DNA from: Nymphaea colorata
Lineage: Eukaryota > Streptophyta > Magnoliopsida > Nymphaeales > Nymphaeaceae
Assembly: GCF_008831285.2 (NCBI RefSeq)
Contig: NC_045142.1
Location: 27,233,876 to 27,297,875 of the forward strand
Direction: 5' to 3'
Length of the DNA: 64,000 nucleotides
The first letter of the stretch is position 1, and each line of letters starts with the position of its first letter. Under the pieces are notes generated by a model. It was not told the origin of the DNA and did no database searches. It was given only the letters and a program-made list of their open reading frames with translations. Below are positions 20,353 to 32,993 of the stretch, piece by piece. Position numbers and translations under genes: made by a program.

Positions 20353-22361
20353 ATGGGTCTCATAGAAAGTAGAGATGTGGAGTTCCTTGAAGAACTAAAT
20401 AACAATGATAGTAATCCAGTGAAAGATCATAACGATCTACTGGAGGATCTGATTTATTCAGATGATCAGTCTGGCAAAGAACCGACTGGAGTACAGTTTG
20501 GTAATGAACCAACTGTGGATCAGTTTAGTAATGAACCAACTGAGCAAGAATTGATTGAAGTACAGTTTGGTAATGAACCAACTATGGATCAGTCTGGCAA
20601 TGAATCGACTATAGATCAGTCTGGCAATGAACCGACTGGAGATCAATTTGGTAATGAACCAACTGAGCATGAATTGTCTGAGGAACAGTCAGGTAATGAA
20701 TGGACTGAGGAACAGTTAGGTAATAAACCAACTACGTTATCAACTCAGACTTTGTTAGGTCGTAAAAGACCAGGAGCTCCACCTTCATATTTGAGTGATT
20801 ATTATATATATCTTGCAGAGGAGCTATGCTGTTTAGCAGATATTGAAAAAATGTCTGACAATCTAACATATGATGAAGCCATTAGCTCGCATGAATCGTC
20901 GGATTGGGTGAATGCTATGAATGAAGAAATTGAATCCATAGAAAAGAATAAAGTCTGTGAATTAGTAGATCTTCCTAATGACAGAAAACCCGTTGGATGT
21001 AAATGGGTGCTAAGGAAGAAGTATAAAGCTGATGGATCAGTCGAAAAATTCAAAGCAAGGCTCGTGGCGAAAGGTTTTTCCCAAAAGGAAGGAATTGATT
21101 ATTCCGAGACCTATTCACCGGTTGTAAAATTTGCATCAATCAGAATAATTTTGGCTATCACAGCATTCTATGACTTGGATATTTGTCAGATGGATGTGAA
21201 GACTGCTTTTCTAAATGGTGAGTTGAAAGAAACTATATGTATGACTCAACCACAAGGATATGTCATCAAAGAAAAAGAAGACAAAGTGTACAAGTTGAAT
21301 AAATCGTTGTATGGACTGAAACGGTCTCCTAGACAATGGTATTTTGCTTTTCACAAAGCAATTACAAAACTTGGGTTCGTTGTAAATCAACTAGACCATT
21401 GTGTGTATGTTTGGAAAAGTGAGAGACTTTTCTGTATTTTATCATTATATGTTGATGACATATTACTAACAGGAAATGATAACGACATGATTGTCAAAAC
21501 GAAGACTTGGCTGAACAAAAACTTTGAAATGAAGGACATGGGTGAAGCTTCCTACATATTAGGAATAAAGATCACTCAAGATAGAGACTCAAGAATTCTG
21601 AGTTTGAGCCAGGAACGATATATTGATTATATCTTAAAGAAATTTCGAATGCAAGATTGCAAACCAATCGGAACCCCTATAGCTAAAGGAGCAAATCTAA
21701 GCAGGAACGATTGTCCTGGAGAAGAACAACAGAAATTACATGTTCCTTATGCACAGGCTGTTGGTAGTCTAATGTATCTAATGTTGTGTACCACACCTGA
21801 CATAAGTTTTCCTATCGGTTTGGTAAGTCGTTATCAAAGTAATCCTGGATGGCCACATTGGCAAGCAGTCAAAAGGATTTTTCGGTATATTAAACGAACA
21901 AAGGGACTAAAATTGTCCTACCAAGCTGATGAACTGACCTTAGTTGGCTATTCAGATGCGGATTTTGCAGGATGCAAAGATGATAGTAAGTCTACATCTG
22001 GTTATGTATTCCTCTTTGGAGGTGGAGCGATAGCCTGGTCCTGTAAGAAACAGGGATGTGTTGCTCAACACACACAAGAAGCAGAATATGAAGCATGTAA
22101 TGTTGCCACCACATTTGCTGTCTAGATAAATCGGTTCTTGAAAGGCTTGAAATTAGATCTTGATTATGAACCAGTTCAACTATATTGTGATAATAAAACA
22201 ACGATATCACTTATGAAAAATGGAGCTGTGAGCTCAAAGAGTAAACATATAATGGTGAAATACCATTATGTTCATGAAATGATTGAGAAAAATGAAATCT
22301 CAGTTGAATACATGCCTACCAATGACATGGTAGCAGATCCCCTTACCAAGGGAATATCATA
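20353..22361 (+). pseudogene. Reverse transcriptase and RNase H of copia element A
   Basis: A 590-codon frame (20353-22125) begins with an acidic linker of about nine GNEPT-type repeats (20465-20745). RT follows: NAMNEEIESIEKNKVCELVD, KWVLRKKYKADGSVEKFKAR, QMDVKTAFLNGEL, SLYGLKRSPRQWY and the catalytic YVDDILLTGND (about 21447). RNase H has DADFAGCKDDSKSTSGY. A TAG at 22123, where Trp is expected, separates the last part (22138-22362), which ends TNDMVADPLTKGIS. RT copies the RNA and RNase H removes it. Confidence 0.9.
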
Positions 22362-22521
22362 AGACTTGTTTACCAAGCATGTAGCCCATATGGGGTTGAG
22401 ATATATTTGAAAGGTTGCGATGAAAAAAAAAAAACCTGAAAAATGGAAAACCTCGTAACTTAGAATAAAAAAACCCACATAAAGTGGAAGCAAACTGTCG
22501 GTCTCATGGCCAAGTGGGAGA

Positions 22522-22887
22522 TGTTGGGTAGTGGCCTTGAGCCCGATCCCTTTCCCTCTATAACTGCAAAGGAGATCCTGCAGTTATGGAATTAAAACAG
22601 GAAATAAATCAAATATTAAAGTTTTCGTTTTAATTCTTACCATAAATCTTCATGCCAAACCGTAGCTGGGATTTGGGGAAACCCTGAGAGGCGGTCTATA
22701 AAGCCCAACCTCTATTCATCTAAAAGATAAGGTTGAGAAATCAACTGCGCGTTTCTCAGAAGCAAACCCCCAAAATCAATTTCTCTCTTGTTTCTTTCTT
22801 CCTCTCTTGCTCACAGGTCTTGCATTTGAGACGCTGCTGGTGGTGGACCTACTTCACAAACGCCGTTCCGCTGCTTAAGATTCAACA
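22522..22887 (+). repeat. 3' LTR of copia element A
   Basis: It is collinear with 15787-16153 over its whole length and is followed by the duplicated GTTTG at 22888-22892. Confidence 0.9.
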
Positions 22888-25800
22888 GTTTGCATAACAA
22901 GTTGCAAGGGCCTTTTTTTTTTATCCATAATCGCATCTTGGGACAAGATCACACTGGTCGTGCCATTTTCATTGTTATAAATATTATAACAGTTTTTGTT
23001 GTATGCTATGAGCATTCGTAACGTGTCATGGTTTTTTATATCATAAAGTTTAAATGCACATTATTAGATGAATACATCAGCATGAAGGAAAAACATACAT
23101 ACCATCAATTACTAAAAGAAAAAACAGAATCTAGATGATCTATCACAAAACATGCACTAAACAGTCCTGAGTATTTCAATGATGCGTGAAGAGCGATAAT
23201 GCATTACTGAAAAAACATCATTCATAACGATCATCGTAATAAACAATAATGATGAAACATCAATAACAATCATTATACATAACAATATGAAGGCCGCCAT
23301 ACTCATAGAACAACTAACATGAGAAGATAGAAATCTACACGAATTAGTGGTGATACCGGTTTACATATTTGGTGTGAACGCTCTTACAGGGAAGCTATTT
23401 CTGCAATAGATGGCTTTTGTTGATTGAGAAGAACGGAAGATAGAAAGCGAACAAATGAAGCAGCCGTATACAAGCATGTTACACGTTATAGCAACTGGAT
23501 CACCTCTAAACTGGGGTTTCTAGAAATGCAGTTTTTTCAAAACAATTTTTCATTTCTAGTCTTATTGACTCGTCGGAGGGGCCTTTCTTCGCTCGAAAAT
23601 CTGCTTTGGGACAACATGGAATTGCTCATTTCATTTTCATTACTATTAATATTAGAACAGCTTCTATTGGAATTTCAATCCGTCTCTACGTGATCAGAAG
23701 GCCCAAAACCACAGCTAAAATCAGAAAATAATTGATTTGTCTCAAAAGTGGAAAAACTAGAAAGATGGATTTGAAGATCGCAACTAGGGTATCTTAATTA
23801 ATAATAAAAAAACGTTGATTTGGACAAACTAGATTCTCTTTTACAAAACCTTCACTTATTGTTAAAACATTCTTTTGACGAAAAACGTGAAGGGAGAGAA
23901 TTCCATTTCTTTTGCCGGAGGTGGACGCAAACTAGTGACACAAGAATTTGGATTTTCTCGAAGTCCAACCCGGATTTTGACTGATCAAGTGATTGTACCT
24001 CGAATCCGGTTTGAACTAATCCAAGGCCCGATTAATAATCCCCTATTTGACATGATCATCAAAAGGCCCACCCCTGCTTTTCTGAATTAAAGGCGACCCG
24101 AGACAACCCGTACTAAGACAACACTCAAGCATCAGAATGACGGGGTTTAAACTCGATTCAGAATGATTAACTTGAGTTACTTGATTTGCATTTTTTTCTT
24201 ACAATCAAGGCCAGTTTTTGTTAATTGTGACGACCAAAGAATAATAACCCATTTCATGATAACCTCAAAAAGTGAAACTCAATTATTCGAGTAATGATAG
24301 TGGGAAACGTTCATTCAGTTGAGTGCTTTTTAAGCAAATTTTAAATATGTTGATGATCAAAGGACTTCCAAATAAATAAACAAAAACTCGTTGATGGAGA
24401 CAATCACATAGGCTTCTAGTTCATACATTTGGGTTAAGTTCTTGGGCTCAGGTCAGTCCCTGCCGGATGTACAGAACAACCACGCATGACACGGTGAGTT
24501 CGGGTGAATCCAGGTTCGAGTTTGAGGTAAACCATGAGCATACTCGTCTCCTTGGTCTAAGAACGATATCGTTGCACACATACCGATCCCAAACTTAAGA
24601 ACCCTCGTATGATATTTAGCTTCAATAATATTCTCCAACCTCCTAAGCTTCAACAATGTAAAACCCTGAAGACAACAAAATACTCATTCCCTTGAAAGTA
24701 AAGCACGTAACTGTGTTGAAACTTTTTGGTGCCCACTTTTATTTGAAAACTGCAAGTTCGGGGACATATATTTCCAATCTTATTGGACAGGCAACCAGTT
24801 CCTTTCTAAAGGTCAAAAGACTCGGCCTGGAACCCTTATTCTTTTTCTTCAAGATATGAACTACCATACGAACGTTTTTTCCTCTTAAGCGAAATCATTC
24901 ACCTCCAAAAGCAACACCAAAAAAAGATCCATGCCCACAACCAAATACCCCTTCTCAGAGCACATTTCAAACATGAAGTTTTAAAAATTATTGCACTATA
25001 ATTTTACGGGGCTATCATGTCCAAAGCTCCGATATAGAAAAGAGCTCCACTATAAACCCATGGCACTTATTATCACACCCTAAAATCACGTAAGATGTGC
25101 ATTAGACAGGCTACTTCTGTGTCATCTTTCATTGGGGATAGCCGTAGGAAGAAACATGACATAAGACGTAGAAGAATCAAGGATAGCGCTTGGCCTGTCC
25201 AAAATATCATCGTTTCAACTCAATCAAATTCTACCAGGCACAAGGGAGAATTTGCTGCTCTGAGGATAAGGACATTCAAATTGGGGCAGGTTATCCGTTT
25301 GAAAATTCAACTCTAGGATAAGAGAGCAACCATCATTGCAGTCTAATAATAACCAGCAGTTCTATCAATCCACTGGTTATAAATCACACTAAAAGAATCA
25401 ATCAATCAACTTTAAAAGCAGGCTTTTAGGAATCACCATTTCTTACTATACAACAGATGTTAAAAGACAACTAACAGTTTGTCTTGGAATGAACCGCTAG
25501 GAAACCATTCAGAACCAAATGTACACGCTAGGAAGCTCTTCTTCAAGGCATAGCACAAACTTACTCATCTGAGATTGCATCCATCCCTCTCCATGTGAAG
25601 CACAAACGGCTGTCTTTGTTATTACCAGCCAAAGAATCGGATACGAGTTGATCACTTTCATCTTCATCCGTTTTGACCAAGTACGATGTCCATGTAAAAG
25701 AATAACATTGGATATCTCAAGAACTTCAGCGTATAAGATGAAAAATGAAAACAAAGCAATATATAGGACTGGTTTTCCAACTCTTTTGTCTCTCACTCTC

Positions 25801-25950
25801 TGACCTACTTTTCTCTTCTCATTTCTTTTTTATTCTTCCTTTTCACAACCATACTGCCCATCCTAGGATTGGAAGATCCTAGAGAGGGAATGGTACTTGA
25901 AAACCCAATCCCATTATGGAACTGGTTTTACAGAGAATAATTGAATATCC
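22888..25950. other. Intergenic stretch without a supportable gene
   Basis: After the duplicated GTTTG the older flank resumes. Short frames on both strands (for example 23424-23693, 23875-24090 and minus 25509-25796) show no domain I recognise. A segment at about 23495-23570 (GGATCACCTCTAAACTGG...) resembles 15710-15782 upstream of element A, suggesting two copies of a small repeat. Nothing else stands out. Confidence 0.5.
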
Positions 25951-26319
25951 TGTTAACATAAACACCAAGAAGGCTCTCAATGTGTATTACTTGGGAGATG
26001 AAAAGTCATATCTCTTGAGAGATGAAAAGTCATATCTGTTGGAAGATGAAAAGTCATGTCTCTTAGGAAATGAAAAGACATGTCTCTTGAGAGACGAAAA
26101 GTCATGCCTCTTGAGGGATGAAAAGTAATGTATGTTGAAAGATGAAAAGTCATGTCTCTTGGGAACTAGAGACCCCTTATGTAATTCCTCTATATAAATG
26201 AGCCTCTCCACCAAAGGAAGGCAAGCAAGAAATGATAGAGTAGTGGACGTAAGCCTATTGGCTGAACCACTTTAAAAATTTATGTCCCTTTAATTATTTC
26301 TTCATTTTGATTTCTTACA
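25951..26319 (+). repeat. 5' LTR of copia element B, with 24-bp tandem repeats
   Basis: From about 25997 to 26165 it carries seven copies of a 24-bp unit built on GATGAAAAGTCAT + CTCTTGAGA. TATATAAATG (about 26192) is a likely TATA box downstream of the array. The direct repeats just upstream of the promoter resemble U3 enhancer arrays known in other plant copia elements. Confidence 0.88.
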
Positions 26320-26399
26320 TGGTATCAGAGCCACTGGTTCTTGTTAGTATTGCTGCTAGATCCTAAGGATTACATTTTGTGTTGCCGCGTTTCATTTTC

Positions 26400-27640
26400 A
26401 TGGCAAATCAAGAAGCATCATCAAATACGGAAGTCAACTCTGATACGGGTATGAATTTTCTTGCTTCTTCTCTTCAGTGCCCAAGCAATTTACAACATTT
26501 CCTCACCATCAAGTTAAATGCTGAAAATTATCTTATTTGGGAATCTCAATTCACTTCAATTTTGATCTCATTTGGTCTTATGGGATATATTGATGGAAGC
26601 AAACCTGCTCCGTCAATGTTTAGAAGTGGAACAACTGAAATTAGTTTAGAATATATTGAATGGTTGAGAAATGATCAACTACTTTTGAGTTGGATTAAGT
26701 CCTCTCTATCTGAAGCAATACATACCCAAATTATTGGTTTAAAAACCTCTCTAGAGGTTTGGAGCGCTCTTAGGCAGTCATATGTCACTCAATCTAGGGC
26801 TCGAATAACGCAGTTAAAATCACAGTTTCAAGATTTGAAAAAGGGGTCTAGTTCTATAGATGTTTATATAAACAAAGCAAAATCTATTACTCATCAATTA
26901 GCCATTGCATCCAAACCTGTTGATGAAGATGATCTTGTTCTTCAAATTCTTAGAGGATTTCCAAGTGAATATCTTGCTTTTAAAGTCAGTATGGAAACTC
27001 GAAAGGACCCTGTTTCTTTTAACGAAGTTCTTGGGCTTCTTCTCATACAAGAAGCCAACTTAGAAGAAGATGATTCTCAAACTTTTGAATCTATTATGCC
27101 GGCTGCGAATATTGCCTCAAAACAAGTTTACAACAAGCAAACCAACTACAGAGGTCGTGGTAGAAACAACTATCAATCTAGAGGAGGAGTCCGGAAAAGT
27201 GATCAATACAAAGGTGATCGTCTTGTGTGCCAAATATGTGGAAAAGTTGGTCATATTGCAAAGTTTTTTTGGTCATATACTAACTTGCTTAAAGAAAAAG
27301 AGATAATGCCTCCTCAAGCATATCATGCAGTTTCTTCTAGCACTCTGAATCAAGACATTAGAGATGACAATTGGTATCCTGACTCCGGTGTGACTCATCA
27401 CATCACCAATGATATCAATAACTTGTCCATTCATGCCAAATACAAAGGTGGAGATGCAGTAAAAATCGGAGATGGATCAGGTTTGAGAATTTTTCATATT
27501 GGTTCTTCAAAGACATCTCAAAATTTAGTTTTAAATGATCTCCTTTATGTGCCCAAAATAACAAGAAACTTGTTATCTGTACAACGTTTTTCTAAGGATA
27601 ATGGAGTCTATTTTGAGTTTCATCCTAATATGTGCTATGT
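26400..27640 (+). pseudogene. Gag and protease of copia element B
   Basis: The likely start is the ATG at 26400 (MANQEASSNT). The gag core includes FLTIKLNAENYLIWESQF and SQFQDLKKGSSSIDVY. An RGRG-type basic linker precedes a zinc knuckle CQICGKVGHIAKFF in which the last Cys is Phe. The protease motif is WYPDSGVTHHITND (about 27372). The frame then runs to NLLSVQRF, the region before integrase, where it is joined out of order to mid-integrase sequence. Confidence 0.82.
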
Positions 27641-28890
27641 TAAGCACCTAATATGTGCTATGTCAGTCATGTTTTTAAAGCTTTCAAGGCACTTTCTAAA
27701 AATCTCACTGGGCACAAGATAAAATATTTTCACTTAGATTGGGGAGGAGAATTTCAAGGACTTCAATCATATCTTGTCGATAATGGGATTGAACATAGAA
27801 TATCATGTCCTCATACCCCTGAACAAAATGGAGCAGCTGAAATGAGACATAAACATATTGTTGAAACAGGTTTATCTCTAATGGTAGAAGGTAATAATCC
27901 CATGAACTTTTGGTCATATGCTTTTTGTACAGTTGTATATTTGATTAACCGAATGCCAACCAAGATACTTGATTTTGCTTTTCCTTTGGAAAAATTGTTC
28001 AAAGAAAAACCTAACTATGGCTTCCTCAAAATCTTTGGAAGTGAATGCTTTCCTTGTTTAAGAGCTTATCAGAAAAATAAATTAGATTACCATTCTGAAA
28101 GATGTGTTTTCTTGGGTTATGCTCCTCAACATAAAGGATATTATTGTTTGGGTTTACGAACCCGTAAAATCTATATTTCGAGACATGTCCAATTTAATGA
28201 GAAAAAATTTCCTTTTATTGATACTCAAGAAACTAGAACTCAAGATCTAGAAACTCAAAACCAAGCTATAATTTTAACCTCCCCTCATGAATATCAGTTC
28301 TCAAGCCCCACAATACCATCATCTAGTACCTCCACAACTTCAGAGGAACCCTTACTTCAGTCTGAAACAAATAGTGAATTTCAACCTGAAACTCCTGGAA
28401 ATGAGGAGCCTACCCAATCCAATGAAAATGAACCAAATCAAGAACGAGTCCATCCTATGACTACTAGATCTCAAGTGGGAATCTTCAAACCTAATTCTAA
28501 ATACAATGAGTTCCATACATATTTTTCCAGCAAACACTCTCTTCCAAGAGCTCTTGTCTCCACTCTTCTTGAAGACAAAGAACCCTCAAGTTTCAAGGAA
28601 GCATATGAAGATGAAAATTGGAGGAAGGCCATGCAAGAAGAATATGATGCTCTTATTCGAAACAATACTTGGAAACTTGTTCCAAAGAAAGAAGCCAAAC
28701 ACATTGTAGGATGTAAATGGGTGTTCAAAATCAAGCGAAAAGCAGATGGATCATTGAAAAGATACAAGGCTAGACTCGTCGCCAAGGGATGTAGTCAAAA
28801 AGAAAGAATTGACTATACTGAAACCTTCAGCCCTGTTGTGAAGCCTACTACAATTTGGACAGTATTGACTATTTCTATTAGTCATAAATA
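27641..28890 (+). pseudogene. Truncated integrase and RT N-terminus of copia element B
   Basis: The HHCC finger and the first catalytic Asp of integrase are missing. What remains begins at FKAFKALSKN and keeps the second Asp (HLDWGGEFQG) and the Glu (QNGAAEMRHKH). The deletion junction carries a 17-bp direct repeat (27624-27640 and 27647-27663). The frame continues through the linker into the RT start (GCKWVFKIKRKADGSLKRYK) and ends at TAG 28889, where Trp is expected. Confidence 0.8.
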
Positions 28891-30110
28891 GAAAATACAT
28901 CAGCTGGATATTCAAAATGCATTCCTATATGGATCTATTTTAAAAGAATTTTATATGGCTCAACCACCCGGATTTCAAAATCATTCTTTCCCAAATCATG
29001 TATGCAAGCTTGAACGTGCTTTATATGGTTTAAAACAGGCTCCTAGGGCATGGTTTGCCCATCTTAGTCTATTCCTCCAAAATCTTGGTTTTAAAGGGGC
29101 TCAAACAGATTCATTTCTTTTTATTTTGAGAAAAAGAGAAATACTTATATATATTTTGGTATACGTGGATGACATGATCATAACAAGAAGCTCACCAGAA
29201 TATATTCATAAAATTATTTGTCAATTCAAAAGTGAGTTTGCCATTAAAGATCTGGGTGAGCTTCATTTCTTTTTGGGCATAGAAGCAAAAAGAATTGACA
29301 ATAAGCTAATATTGTCTCAAAGGAAGTACATATTCAAGCTTCTCAAAAGAACAAATATGCTTGGAGCTAAGGGAGTTTCAACTCCCATGGCATGCTCCCC
29401 TGCTTTATCTGCTCAAACTGAATCAAATTTTTATGATCCAACTCTTTATCGCAGTATTGTTGGCGCTCTTTAATACTCTACTGTGACTCGTTCAGACATC
29501 TCTTATGATGTCAACAAAGTTTGTCAATACATGCATCATCCTATTGATGCCCATTGGAATGCCGTAAAGAGAATCTTAAGATATTTGAAGCACACTATTG
29601 ATTATGGCCTTGTTATTAGACCTAGTTCAGTTTTAAATATTAATGCAGATTGGGCAGGATGTCTTGATGATAGATGCTCTACAGGTGGATATGCAGTGTT
29701 TATTGGATCCAATCTAGTTTCATGGAGTGCTAAAAAGCAGTCAGTTGTCTCTCGTTCTAGCACTGAGGCTGAGTATCGATCTATTGCCAATACTACTGAT
29801 GAAATCATGTGGTTACAATTTTTATTAAAAGAACTTTGTGTTGATCAATCACAACCTCCCATATTATGGTGCGACAACATCGGCGCAGCCTATCTTGCAG
29901 CTCATCCTGTGTATCATAGTCGCAGCAAACACATAGAGATTGACCTTCATTTTGTTCAAGAAAAATTGGCTAAAGGAGATTTGAAAATTCAGTACATCTC
30001 TTCCAAAGATCAGGTTGCTGATATTTTAACTAAGCCACTTAGTAAGGAGCACCATTATCAAATAATTAACAAGCTCAATCTCATTGTTGGTGCATTGAGC
30101 TTGCGGGGGG
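28891..30110 (+). pseudogene. RT and RNase H of copia element B
   Basis: RT continues with QLDIQNAFLYG, ALYGLKQAPRAWF and the catalytic YVDDMIITRSS (about 29162). A TAA at 29471, where Gln is expected, interrupts the run. RNase H follows with [30 protein letters not shown] and [15 protein letters not shown], ending at ADILTKPL. Apart from two stops the two domains are well kept. Confidence 0.85.
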
Positions 30111-30111
30111 A

Positions 30112-30480
30112 TGTTAACAGAAACACCAAGAAGGCTCTCAATGTATATTACTTGGGAGATGAAAAGTCATATCTCTTGAGAGATGAAAAGTCATGTCTGT
30201 TGGAAGATGAAAAGTCATGTCTCTTAGGAAATGAAAAGACATGTCTCTTGAGAGATGAAAAGTCATGTCTCTTGAGGGATGAAAAGTCATGTATGTTGAA
30301 AGATGAAAAGTCATGTCTCTTGGGAACTAGAGACCCCTTATGTAACTCCTCTATATAAATGAGCCTTTCCACCAAAGGAAGGCAAGCAAGAAATGATAGA
30401 GTAGTGGACGTAGGCCTATTGGCTGAACCACTTTAAAAATTTATGTCCTTTTAATTATTTCTTCATTTTGATTTCTTACA
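30112..30480 (+). repeat. 3' LTR of copia element B, with 24-bp tandem repeats
   Basis: It is collinear with 25951-26319. The array at about 30158-30325 is in frame with the end of pol, so RNase H reads on as an 8-residue repeat like YLLRDEKS; this is read-through, not a domain. The minus strand is also open across it. Confidence 0.88.
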
Positions 30481-30689
30481 TGTCCATATCCTGGACAGCA
30501 ACTCATCAGTTGTTCTCTTATGCACATAGATGGTCATTTCGTACTAAACTTTGGCAAGAAGAGTTGTCAGTCGTAAGAACAGGACAAATTTCAAACAGGG
30601 AAGCTAAATGTTTTTTGTATGTCCTACAAACAGACACAAAATACCAAGAAGGATAAGAGTAGGACGAGTTATTGGACTGAGCTTTACAT

Positions 30690-30900
30690 ACCATCTTCAT
30701 GTAGTACATCATTCTTCTCATCACAATCACTAACTTCATCATCAGTATACCTTCATCACTATCCTCACTGCTTTCATCTTTCGGATTTAATGGCATAGGA
30801 GTGTTTGTTCTCGTCCTATGAGAACCTGAAATTATGTTTGATGTGTCAATGCCTGCTAAATCCTTTTCTGTCTCCTTTTTCATTCTAACATCTTTTATCT
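30690..30900 (-). pseudogene. Possible host exon with acidic C-terminus, frameshifted
   Basis: On the minus strand a frame encodes TEKDLAGIDTSNIISG then a basic RTR and an acidic tail (SSEDSDEG). Shifting by one base near 30735 continues the acidic run (DDEVSDCDEKND) to a stop, which suggests a one-base indel. The GIDTSNI-basic-acidic layout loosely recalls CHZ-type histone-chaperone motifs, but I am not sure. A polypyrimidine-CAG at the 5' side could be a splice acceptor. Confidence 0.3.
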
Positions 30901-31664
30901 CTGCTGACAGAAAACAGGTACTAATAACATGTTACTCTGTCAATATTCGGCAAACTTACAGGTGCAAGAAATACATCATGTACAAGATCCTATGCCCAAC
31001 GCTTGTCTCCAATGACAGTTTGAGATGTCTTGAAGGAGAACGAATTAGTAAATATGAGTACACTCAATAAAGAAAGGAAATTATATGCTGAATGTGCAGA
31101 ATAGTTGTCGAACCATATATCTTTCAGAGGTTGACAGGCCAAACCATTGCCAGAAATACCTTTCTTAGGTACTTCTCGGTGTGGTTCCTATTAGAAATTT
31201 TTTCCTTTCGTTTTGTTCCTCTCAGGAAAATCTGGAAATTCAAAAAAAAGTGAAAAATTTATAAAATTATGAGTTTTTTTTACTATTTTTTCCAGAAAAA
31301 TATTGATAAAAAACGAAATAATTTTTAAAATTTGGAGAAATAAAAAGGAAAATATATGCGTAATAGTATAAAAAGGATTTCATTTTAAAAAGGCCACATT
31401 TAGTAATATTCCTTATCACAACAATATATCACGATATTTCTTTACAATTTTGAAAGTATTGTGATATTTTACTGATAAACATTATTTTCTTTTTTGACAA
31501 TACTACTTGGATGTTTTTCACAGATTACTGGTATCCGTGAAGATGAAGTTAACGTGCCATTTAAATGATAAAACTTATCTCTACCCAACTTCATGAACGC
31601 GCTTTTTAGGACCAAGACATCTTTATCCATGCAGGACCCAAGCTAGGGGGCCATGGTTCCTCTT
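30900..31664. other. Intergenic stretch, no gene seen
   Basis: The sequence is AT-rich with only short frames. No domain, promoter pair or repeat is supportable. Confidence 0.5.
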
Positions 31665-31980
31665 AAGGTGTCTTCGGATGCATGCCCAAAAAGCGTTTTG
31701 GAGGTAAAATGATGTTTTGCCTCAACATCTATTTGTTTTTGGCCTGTTTGGGTGGCATGAAAACTTGGTTTTCAGAAATATGGGTTTTTTTAGAACATTG
31801 TTTTCAAAGGGACTTAAAAAAAAGCCACACTCCTCGGGGCTATTCAACTAAAACCAAATTTTTGCCTGCCCACTCAAATATAAAAAACAACGTTTTTCAA
31901 ACTCATTAAAAAAAATTATTTTTACAAAAGCAGGTTTTTTGAAAAATCATTTTTTGAATGTGCCATCCAAACACAACCTT
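31665..31980. mobile_element. MITE-like element
   Basis: The ends AAGGTGTCTTCGGATG and, on the opposite strand, AAGGTTGTGTTTGGATGG form imperfect terminal inverted repeats around a 316-bp AT-rich non-coding core with poly-T and poly-A runs. Such termini are common in plant hAT or PIF/Harbinger-derived MITEs. I see no clear target duplication, so the superfamily is open. Confidence 0.45.
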
Positions 31981-32990
31981 CAATTTTTAAAAGATAAAAT
32001 TTTACTTCATAAAATCTTCAAAAATTCTAATTTGGCCCCTCTAAAAATTTTGAAAACAGCAGCTGACCCATGAAAAAGATTTTATCTACCACCGCCGGCC
32101 ATCTTAAGAAAAAAAATCGCCAGGTCCATAAGCTGTTTTCCCTTGTAAAAAGTGGCCAAATTGAGCTGAAAGTGTATATTCTGACAGCACGGTAGATCAT
32201 ATGGGTAATGAGCTCCCATTGTATTAACTTCTTCAATGCCTTGGCAATGAATAACATTAACTCAATTAGTAACACGATCTCTCTTTAATCATGCCAAAAT
32301 GCAATGAAAACAAAAAAACTTTGTAAAACATCAGTAGTGACAGAAAGAGTTATGCAAGAACCAAAAGGAAAACAAAATTATCCCACTTGAATTTCACAGA
32401 GGATGATGGAAAGAATCAAGAATGATCTCACTTTCTGAAAGATTTTGGTCTAATCAGTTCATTCAGTTCAGAACCTTGGGGCCAATAGTGTCTCCTAAGC
32501 ACTGCAGCCAACTGCATAGAATTCTTACAAATGCCATGAGATTATAATAGGATTGAACTAACAAGAATATCGCAAGGTTCATCGAGATAAAATCTGTAAA
32601 AGGATTATGTGTTCCAATGAGGGAGCCAACTGCAAACCACCACGGCATGGACATTTTCCACAAGGATGCAGTAAAAGCCCAATATTTTGTAATTGCAGTC
32701 TCTAGGAAGAGACGAAGCAGGAATAAAAGTATCAAGATCATAAGGAATAGCACAAATGAAGAAAATAACCCAAAAATTAGATGAAAGTAAGATGCTATTC
32801 TCAAAATTAGAACAAATTATTGAAGATCTCCAAGACATAGCTTTAAGCTAATATGGAATATCTGCTTTTTATAAGCACAATTGCTGCTCAATTAAAGATA
32901 ATGGTGTCCAGGCCTCTTCTAGATATACCAAATATGAAGGAACTTCCTAGTTCGATAAAGAATATCCAAAACTATTCAATCTCACTATTG
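31981..32990. other. Intergenic stretch, no gene seen
   Basis: A minus-strand frame at 32463-32804 is hydrophobic and Trp-rich and could be a membrane-protein exon, but I recognise no family. Otherwise there are only short frames. Confidence 0.35.
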
Positions 32991-32993
32991 GCC

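Larger units (their letters stand above)
15787..22887 (+). mobile_element. Ty1/copia retrotransposon A (Tork/TAR-like)
   Basis: It has LTRs of 367 bp (15787-16153) and 366 bp (22522-22887), TG...CA ends and duplications GTTTG (15782-15786 and 22888-22892). A Met-tRNA PBS TGGTATCAGAGC starts at 16155 and a purine tract AAGTGGGAGA ends at 22521. Gag, protease, integrase, RT and RNase H follow in Ty1/copia order. Gag and pol are broken by about four frameshifts or stops. By eye the LTRs differ at about a dozen positions. The leader before gag is unusually long (about 2.1 kb). Confidence 0.92.
25951..30480 (+). mobile_element. Ty1/copia retrotransposon B
   Basis: It has two 369-bp LTRs (25951-26319 and 30112-30480) with ends TGTTAAC...TTACA, a PBS TGGTATCAGAGCC directly after the 5' LTR (26320) and a purine tract GCGGGGGGA before the 3' LTR. 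Flanking pentamers are TATCC and TGTCC, a four-of-five match expected of a decayed duplication. Gag-pol is one broken frame; about half of integrase is deleted. By eye the LTRs differ at roughly ten positions. Confidence 0.9.

Noticed and set aside
25997-26165. Regular short repeats that might suggest a CRISPR-like array
   Set aside because: The 24-bp units are directly adjacent without unique spacers, lie within both LTRs of a copia element, and the genome is eukaryotic.
31665-31980. Complete hAT or Harbinger MITE with target duplication
   Set aside because: The terminal repeats are imperfect and no 3-bp or 8-bp duplication is clear, so only a MITE-like call is given.
32463-32804. Hydrophobic minus-strand ORF as a host membrane protein
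   Set aside because: No family is recognised and splice sites or a start context are not convincing.
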